Of a stretch of DNA of 64,000 nucleotides, positions 57,524-64,000 are shown piece by piece. Origin of the DNA: Persicaria tinctoria (Eukaryota; Streptophyta; Magnoliopsida; Caryophyllales; Polygonaceae); contig JBANSL010000007.1 of the NCBI GenBank assembly GCA_037127255.1, positions 68,470,538 to 68,534,537 on the forward strand. Reading direction: 5' to 3'. The number at the start of each line of letters is the position of its first letter. Positions within the stretch are counted from its first letter, which is position 1. The position numbers were made by a program, and so were the translations under genes. Under the pieces are notes generated by a model. It was not told the DNA's origin. It was given only the letters and a program-made list of their open reading frames with translations, and ran no database searches.

Positions 57524-58837
57524 TTAAATGGACACTCTAGGCTCTATCACACTTGCAGATAAAACACCCTCTTCGTATGAGATTTGGAAATTTTTGACAC
57601 AAGCCTCATCAACAAGTTTTTGTGGGGCTTTACCTTTGAAAAATGGTTTTAGCTTTTGCACTTGAACTTTATGCTTCTTGTGCATTTTTGATGTTTCACT
57701 GAAGCTTGATTTCTTTCCCTTTGATTTCTCTTTTGATTTTGAGGAAAGAAGTTGATGCTTAGAGCGAAGAGTAATCTTTTTAACTCTTGCTTGTTTTTCG
57801 CACTTGTCGTCGGTCCATGAGACCATACAACATTGGGCGATTTCTATTTCTCCTAAGGACTCATCTTTTGAAGAATCGTCTTTCATTAATGCCTTAAGAG
57901 GCAATGAAACTATGGGGCTGCCCCCAGTTTCAATAGCCTTAGAAGATTCTTTTTCTATTTGAGAAGACACTTGGAGTGAGGGAACGAACTCTGCAACGTC
58001 TACCATTGAAATGGTATTTGATGAAGCTGCTTTAGTTGAGGATGTTGCCTCCTCGATTTCAATTTCTCCTCTGTTAATTATCATCTCCTCTACAATTTCT
58101 GTGAAGACATAGCAATCTTTGATTGGATGACTAAAGAGCTGGTGATATGGGCAATATCTTGGATTACTCGTATTGCCAACCTCTTTTGGCCTTTTTGGCT
58201 CCGGGAGTGTTAAAAGTTTAGCACTCACCAATTCAGCAAATATACCTTGTACATCATCATCATCAAAAGGATATTTCTTTTGCCTTCTTTCACGGAAGGT
58301 GAGTCTCTTGGTTGGCTCCTTGGCTTTCTCTTTTATTTGAGGTTTGGAACCATTCTTGTTAGCGGACTCTCGATCATGTTTGACGAAAGTTGCCATGGAC
58401 TCATCTTCATCTTGTACCTCATCGCCATCATTTTCATTAGTCTCACTACCTTGAAACCAGTTGGATCCTCATGCGATTTGCTTTTCAACATTGCACGCTT
58501 TAGAAACCAATTCATCAAATGAACGGGGTTCGGCACTTCCAACATGTACCGCTAATTCCGGTATTAAGTTGTTGGTGCACATCTGAACACATGCTTGTTC
58601 ACTTAATTTTTCATGGCGTTGGAGTCTTATACTTCTCCATCGAGCGATGAAATCGTTGACGAGCTCATTAGACCTTTGATAGGTGTTTGCGAGGTCTAGA
58701 ATGGAAACCCTTGCTTTTGAGCTCACAAACTGAGCTAGGAACTCTCTTTGTAGATCATCCCATGTTTGAATCGACCTTGGTTGAAGTTGAGTGTACCAGG
58801 TGAATGCCGATCCCGTGAAGGCCATTGAGCTTCTCAA
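57524..58837 (-). pseudogene. Tat-type gag core and zinc-finger-like region
   Basis: From ATG 58837: MAFTGSAFTWYTQLQPRSIQ, TWDDLQREFLAQF and LANTYQRSNELVNDFIARW, a Retrotrans_gag core. A TGA near 58466 interrupts the frame, which continues as a Lys/Arg-rich segment, then FPFDDDDVQGIFAEL-like spacing and RYCPYHQLFSHPIKDCYVF. That Cys-His motif is typical of Tat-lineage gags. The remainder to 57524 is Ser/Lys-rich with no protease motif. The frame then ends, so pol is absent. Confidence 0.8.
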
Positions 58838-58922
58838 AGCTCGGTCTTTGGTAGCCTAGGGGAAACGGCATCGAATCATGGTGTGATGGATATGGCTTTC
58901 TATATCCAAACACCGTCGGATT

Positions 58923-59432
58923 TTATAATGCATAAGCTTCTTTTATCCCTTGAGTGATCATCTCTTTGATTTCTTGTGGAGAGATCGATGCGCTACCGCT
59001 GGCACCTTCACCATTCGGCCTTGTTTGCTCTTGTTTATTTTCTTGAGCTTGAGTATTTAATTGGGCGAGGAGCGATGCAATTTGGGCATCTTTCTCATCA
59101 ACCTTTCTTTTCAACTCTTGAAGCTGCTCCTCGACACTTGGTGTGCTGGTAATCAATACCGGCATCACATCTGGTCCATCTTGTGAGATGTTTGCTTGAG
59201 ATTCAACCATTGAAGTGTTTGAACTTATTAACTTCAATCAGCCTCTTTTCCTCGCATTATCATTAGAGACTTGACATGCTTCTTGAACCTCCTTGCATTT
59301 CTTGGATCTTGAAGGCTTAACCTCTATGGCCTCGGGTTCCATTTCTTCTGAATATGAGGTCATGTTGACTTGTGCAATCTCTTTCGGATAGATAAGGATA
59401 GGCCCAACGAGGATCTCTTTTGAAGAAGCCAC
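58923..59432 (-). pseudogene. Gag N-terminal segment with coiled coil
   Basis: Two adjoining pieces in one frame. The first (59432-59238) ends at a TGA; the second (59237-58923) has a coiled-coil VEEQLQELKRKVDEKDAQIASLLAQL and ends EAYAL. This arrangement precedes the gag core in Tat-type elements. Stops separate it from its neighbours. Confidence 0.6.
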
Positions 59433-59515
59433 TAAAGGAATTTCTTTTGCCCCCTACGAGCTAAAAAGATCTTTTGCAAGGGTTGCATTGGCTCGCTCTA
59501 AAGTTGATGAATGAG

Positions 59516-60055
59516 CTAGCACACGGAGTAGTCATGTCTTGCCATTTTGATATCTGCCCCTGCGTCCCCCTTTTCCTGTATGGATTTGTTTGCCTTCTTG
59601 GCGATGGAAATGAGTTGTGCAGAAGTAGAGCTTGCCCCCTCATTCGTTTTGATGATACGAATGACATGACCTTGAGTGACTTCGTTAGTGGGCTTGGTGC
59701 CCCTAGAACCACCCTCATGCAATTTGAGCTTGTTGAAGACGGGTTGGTTGTTGAACTTGTTCCCGTCGAGCTGGGTGATCTTGAACTTCTTGCCCCCGTG
59801 GCTTGGAGGTGCTTTAATCTTCATGCCCCCTTGCCTTGAGTACGCTTCAAGAGACTTTGATACCCATTTTGCGACAGCATTGTTCTCCGGAGCTTGATGG
59901 GCCCCAACGATTTTTTTAGTCGGGATCTTTTTAGACAATGAATCCCAATTGATGTCAAATCGAGCTTCAAATGATCTCTTCTTGATCCACCAGCCTCCTT
60001 TGATGATGAAGGTTGATGGAAGCTCATCGAAGTTAACAATCACTTGGGGTGACAT
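59516..60055 (-). CDS. Leader ORF of the Tat/Ogre-like element, unknown function
   Basis: An intact 179-residue frame between the primer site and gag, starting MSPQVIVNFDELPSTF about 70 bp from the primer site. It is basic, with many Lys and several FxxR/KKI stretches (KKRSFEARFDINWDSLSKKI). Ogre-type elements often carry an extra ORF upstream of gag, and position and strand fit that, but I recognise no domain. It could also be the first part of gag. Confidence 0.5.
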   Translation of the reverse strand: MSPQVIVNFDELPSTFIIKGGWWIKKRSFEARFDINWDSLSKKIPTKKIVGAHQAPENNAVAKWVSKSLEAYSRQGGMKIKAPPSHGGKKFKITQLDGNKFNNQPVFNKLKLHEGGSRGTKPTNEVTQGHVIRIIKTNEGASSTSAQLISIAKKANKSIQEKGDAGADIKMARHDYSVC

Positions 60056-60126
60056 TTGTATTTTTCAACCCAAGTAAATAATCAATGATTAGCATCATTA
60101 CAACTAAGAGATGAAAAGGCAAAAAG

Positions 60127-60144
60127 GGTCCCACTGGGCGTGCC
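60127..60144 (-). other. Primer binding site of the Tat/Ogre-like element
   Basis: On the element strand, TGGCACGCCCAGTGGGAC follows the LTR after a short T run; this is the form seen in Tat-lineage elements. Confidence 0.85.
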
Positions 60145-60151
60145 AAAAACA

Positions 60152-61854
60152 TGTTGAACAAAAATGCGCGATAATCGTACAACACATTTTAATTGATTTT
60201 TAATATTTAAGTTCGACCCCCTTTTGGTTACCCTCTTGATTCGAAGTCATATCGATACCAAGAGTTGAATGGTTTTGGGGATTTGGGCTGCACCCGAATT
60301 TTAACGGGTTGCCTACGTATCTCTTGGAAGAGAATCAAGCCTTACGTAGTTCGGAGTGTTTTGGATTTTGTATTTGGTTTGTTTGATTTGATTTGGGTTT
60401 GGTTTCGTTTTCTTGTATGCATCAGAGGATGAAATTCAGGCCCACCTTCTAGGAAGGGTAGCTCAAACAACACTCCACCCGAGTAACCTGAGCCCACCTT
60501 CTCGGAAGGGTAACTCAAGTAACCCGCCTATCATTTGCATAGAAAACGATTTGGATTTTGATGTGGAGTTTGAATTGTTTTGATTTGATATTTGACTTAA
60601 AGGTCAATTTGGGGGTTGTGATTGAACTCATTTGTGAGTTTCCTACGTACCCTTTTGGAAGGGATCAAATCAAACGTAGTTCTTGAAAAAGACAAATTTG
60701 AATTTGGTATTTGTTTTTTTGACGTTTAGGTCGTGCCTGAACTCGACGAGCGGAAGCTTTGTATCGAGTCGGAGGAGACACTTTGAATTTGATGGAAATT
60801 TAATTTTTGAGACGACTTGAGTCGACAAATGAATTTGGAGAATTTAATTGAAGATTTGGGTGTGACTGGACTCGGTGAGGATTTGATTTACACCGAGTTT
60901 CCTACGTATCCACTTGTTTGGTGGAATCAAATCACCGTATAGTTCGGGACAAAGATGACTTTTGTATTTGGATTTGATTAAGAGATCATTTGAGAGTGGT
61001 AACTGAACTCGACGAGCAGAAGCTTTGTATCGAGTAAGAATCAACAATTTGAATTTGTTTTCGGCGATTGAACTCGACGAGCCTTGGCTTTGTATCGAGT
61101 GTCCTACGTATCTCTTAGAAGAGAATCAAATCACCCGTAGTTCTCAAACGAACCAATTTAATTTGTTTGGTTTTGACCTCATATTCATTTAAGGGGAATT
61201 TTGAGGTGGACGACTGTACCCGATATATTTTAGAATTTAATATCGGGTTACCTACGTAACCGTTTTTACGGCGTCAAGTCTTTACGTAGTTCTGTTGTAG
61301 GTAAATTTGATTTAATTTGAGCCGGGCGACTGAATCCGACATATATTGAATTTTAATATCGAATTTCCTACGTAACTTGTAAACGAGTATCAAGTCTTTA
61401 CGTAGTTCTTTTAGAAACCAAGTTGGATTTGGTTTTCAAAATTTGATCGTTTGAGGATCGTGATTGAACTTGACGAGCTCGTAGCTTTATGTCAAGCTTC
61501 CTACATACCCGTTTGAACGGGATCAAATCTTATGTAGTTCTTTAGAGACAAATTTGATTTATTTGGTTTGAAGATTGAACCCGGCGAGCTTTAGCTTTAT
61601 GTCGAGTAGCCTACGTATCCGACAAGTCAGAATCAAATCGGGCGTAGTTCCCTTCTCTACCCTGTTTATATTTGGTGAAACTCGATTTGAGGTTTTGACT
61701 TCGTTTTTTTTGTTGAAGTCGGTTTTGAGATCGACCCACTGGAATAAATTGACAATGGAATTTTACAAGTTTAACTTTATAATTTTATTAAACTCAAATT
61801 ATAATTTACGCGAATTATAATTTCCAAATTTTAGTGGGTTGATTTGGTAATTAT

Positions 61855-61925
<71 letters not shown>

Positions 61926-63678
61926 TCGAGAACCTCATGCTACATATACAATATGTATATTAATGTGGATCTTGATGTTGCCTCACATCCGAACTATTTT
62001 ATGGGCTTAAACCCATTTCGGAATTCAGGCCTATTTTTTTTATGTGGAAGTCTTCTCCATACATATACCCATTTTTGTCTGTAAATTAATTTCACTGTTG
62101 ATTTTTTTTTTACCTAACAGAAAGACTAAAGAAAGCACCACCGCCTATCTCCTTTTCTTGAGTCGACGGGTACAGTGGGTTTGGTTGAAGATCGAAAGTG
62201 TCACCGTATACCAGGCGCTAACGGTATTTTCAGACCGGTCAGGCACGCTTCAAGCGAGAAGGAAGAACGAGGACCGGCGGAGTGGCCCCTGCCAACCAGT
62301 CCGACGTGGCTCGAGCGAGGAGGAAGAACGGGAAGCCGACGGAGTGGCTCTCGAACCCGGAATCAAGGAGGAACGAAAGGGGCTCCGACAAGTGAAGATT
62401 TAGGCTTCGGTATGTCGGATGAGGTTAGAAATTTAGTTTTTCTCCTCTCTTCCACCCTCTTTTGCTTGATTTAGTTTAGTTTAGTTTTTGTTTTGTTTTT
62501 TATACCCCAATTTTGAGGTGTGCTTTTGAATACGGAACTGTAGCTCAAACTGGATGTAATTAGTCCACTTTTCTTTCTTATGAAAATCAATTGAATTAGT
62601 GAAACCATCCGATTTGCTTTTCAATTGAATTAGTGAAACCATCCGATTTACAATGGATAGAAACATGCATCTTTCTTCTGATTTAGACGAGCCTCTTCCT
62701 TTTTCAATTTGAGTGAAACTGGGCATTATAACGACTCTATTTGGGGCAATTAATTGATTCCAAAACCCAACCGTAGAGAAAGCTCGCAAGGTTTTCTGCG
62801 GCAGGACTCTTGGAATCAAAAGAGAACTCAATTTGGGCTGAGTGAAATTGGACAGCATAACAACTCTACTTAGAGCGATTAAGTGATTCCAGAACAAGCC
62901 GCGGAGAAAGCTCGCAAGGTTTTCCGCGGTAGGATTCATGGAATCGAAATAGAACAACTTATTTTGGCACAATTTTGATAGCAAGTAAATGAATGAGGGA
63001 CTCAAATGATTTTGAAACCAGACCACTCGAAGAAGCTCGCAAGGTTCTCGAGGCCCTGGTTTCAAGAATCGAACTGGGATTGAGTTCTGATTATGTGTTT
63101 TGAGATTGGCACTAATTTTTGTAAGCGCTTTGCTCTTCTTTTTTTTTTCTTTTGCTTACTGATTTTTTTTGTTTTCTGCTTCTGCTTTTGCAGATTGGAG
63201 TACGCAGGACCCCTGAAATGCTGTGAAATCTGCCCTTTTTATAACTGAAAAAAGGTGAAAAGTGAATACTTTGCCTTGTGAACTCAAGCCATTGTATAGA
63301 TTGATGGGAGCAGTTGAGGGAAATCTTGAGGGAGATCTTTTTTTTTTAAATCTGTTTGGATTTGAATGGCATAGGTTATGTAGTGCTGATGGGTTTTGAT
63401 GGGGGCAGTTGAACTTGTAGACCATCCATTCATCTGTGTTATTTTGTTATTGTATTTCCATTTCTTTTCTTTTTCTAACATGGAATACAACTTGGGCTTG
63501 AGCTTTAATCTGGGCCTTAACTTGGACTTCGATTTGGGCTAAAGAAACTCTCCATGTTATTTGATGGTATCTATGGGGCCTATTTCACCAAATTGGTTTG
63601 ATGAATTAATTTGGTGACCCCAAAATATTATGAGTCAAAATGTGACTAATCAAATTTATGAAATTTCATCACTCAACA
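60152..63678 (-). repeat. 5' LTR of the Tat/Ogre-like element
   Basis: Partner of 52747-56279, with the same eight modules offset by 7,405 bp (60312 to 61650). The 119-, 194-, 99-, 89-, 81-, 68- and 67-residue frames all repeat without a residue change. Confidence 0.95.
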
Positions 63679-63683
63679 GTCAC

Positions 63684-63903
63684 GAATGAATGTTTTGCAT
63701 AACCCTCCTTTTGTGAGTAGATGTTGCTTTTATATATTTTCACATGCATGGATCTGTGACACAAATATCTTTTCGAGGATGGTAATTGATTGCAGGGTTA
63801 TATAAGAATGAATCTAGCTAATATGTTGAGAGTTTTGATTTCTTCCCCTGAATGACAATTAAAAGTATTGCTTGAGGACAAGCAAGCTTAAGTATGGGGT
63901 GTT
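63684..63903 (+). other. 3' end of the Athila-like internal region with polypurine tract
   Basis: Sequence interrupted at 52746 resumes here. TTAAGTATGGGGTGTT directly before the LTR is the polypurine tract. Confidence 0.75.
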
Positions 63904-64000
63904 TGTTGTTAGCCTAATTTGCCTTGTTTTACACTTAATTTTATATCGATTTCTGCATACATTGCATACTCATGGAGAAGCTAAGGATGTTGCAGCTGGA
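63904..64000 (+). repeat. Start of the Athila-like 3' LTR (cut by the window end)
   Basis: TGTTGTTAGCCTAATTTGCC matches the start of the 5' LTR with a few substitutions. About 120 bp present in the 5' LTR (47421-47540) are absent here, after which the match resumes at CTCATGGAGAAGCTAAGG. Confidence 0.9.

Larger units (their letters stand above)
52747..63678 (-). mobile_element. Tat/Ogre-like non-autonomous Gypsy element with 3.5-kb LTRs, reverse strand
   Basis: Exact GTCAC duplications (52742-52746 and 63679-63683). LTRs 52747-56279 (3,533 bp) and 60152-63678 (3,527 bp). The 6-bp length difference equals the difference of their (AT)n tracts, and every open frame inside them translates identically in both, so the insertion is very young. 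The internal region is only 3,872 bp, with gag-type coding and no protease, RT or integrase. Orientation is set by a primer site next to the right LTR and a polypurine tract next to the left. Confidence 0.92.
47356..64000 (+). mobile_element. Athila-like non-autonomous Gypsy element, continues past the window
   Basis: 5' LTR 47356-49346, an Asp-type primer site, gag and protease of Athila type, a long noncoding 3' region and the start of a 3' LTR at 63904. Removing the nested Tat-like element leaves about 5.7 kb up to the window edge. RT, RNase H and integrase are missing: after the protease frame ends at 51276 no further pol motif appears. Movement would need enzymes from a related element. 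Confidence 0.88.

Overview
This window reads as flowering-plant (most likely dicot) nuclear DNA. It has AT-rich intergenic sequence, one ordinary plant gene at the left edge, and a dense mix of plant transposon families: Stowaway, hAT, Mutator-like and Helitron DNA elements, Copia and Gypsy LTR elements, and LINE/RNase H relics. I see no rRNA, tRNA, CRISPR or bacterial-type gene organisation.

Layout. 1-830: 3' part of a VQ-motif protein gene resembling HAIKU1/VQ14. 831-7917: intergenic DNA with two Stowaway MITEs, a larger MITE-like element, an RNase H relic, a 538-bp Helitron-like element and a GC-rich poly(A)-ended retroelement. 7918-26932: a Copia element on the + strand, split by a 13.7-kb minus-strand Gypsy-type element. 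That element is itself split by a hAT element and by a complete but decayed + strand Gypsy element. A second hAT sits in the Copia pol region. The right Copia LTR is followed by a second start of the same internal region, so the locus is a tandem LTR-internal-LTR-internal array. 27210-28268: probable solo LTR. 28649-33200: LINE 3' ends, MITEs, microsatellites and a long hairpin. About 33525-38012: a Mutator-like element with a decayed minus-strand transposase and a convergent + strand two-exon gene, bounded by palindrome-rich inverted termini. 40150-46110: truncated Copia pieces and more RNase H relics. 46110-64000: an Athila-like non-autonomous Gypsy element (gag and protease only) running off the window. 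It is interrupted by a very young minus-strand Tat/Ogre-like element (52747-63678) with near-identical 3.5-kb LTRs and only gag-type coding.

The most unusual signal is in the LTRs of that last element. A family of about 42-bp modules (CCTACGTA...CGTAGTTC), each preceded by a short stem-loop, occurs eight times per LTR and twice more in the internal region. The stem arms differ from copy to copy, yet the two arms of each stem still pair. This looks like covariation that preserves a folded RNA or cruciform DNA structure.

Apart from the VQ gene, almost every coding region here is transposon-derived, and most carry stops or frameshifts. Exact target-site duplications at most insertions give a clear relative order of events.
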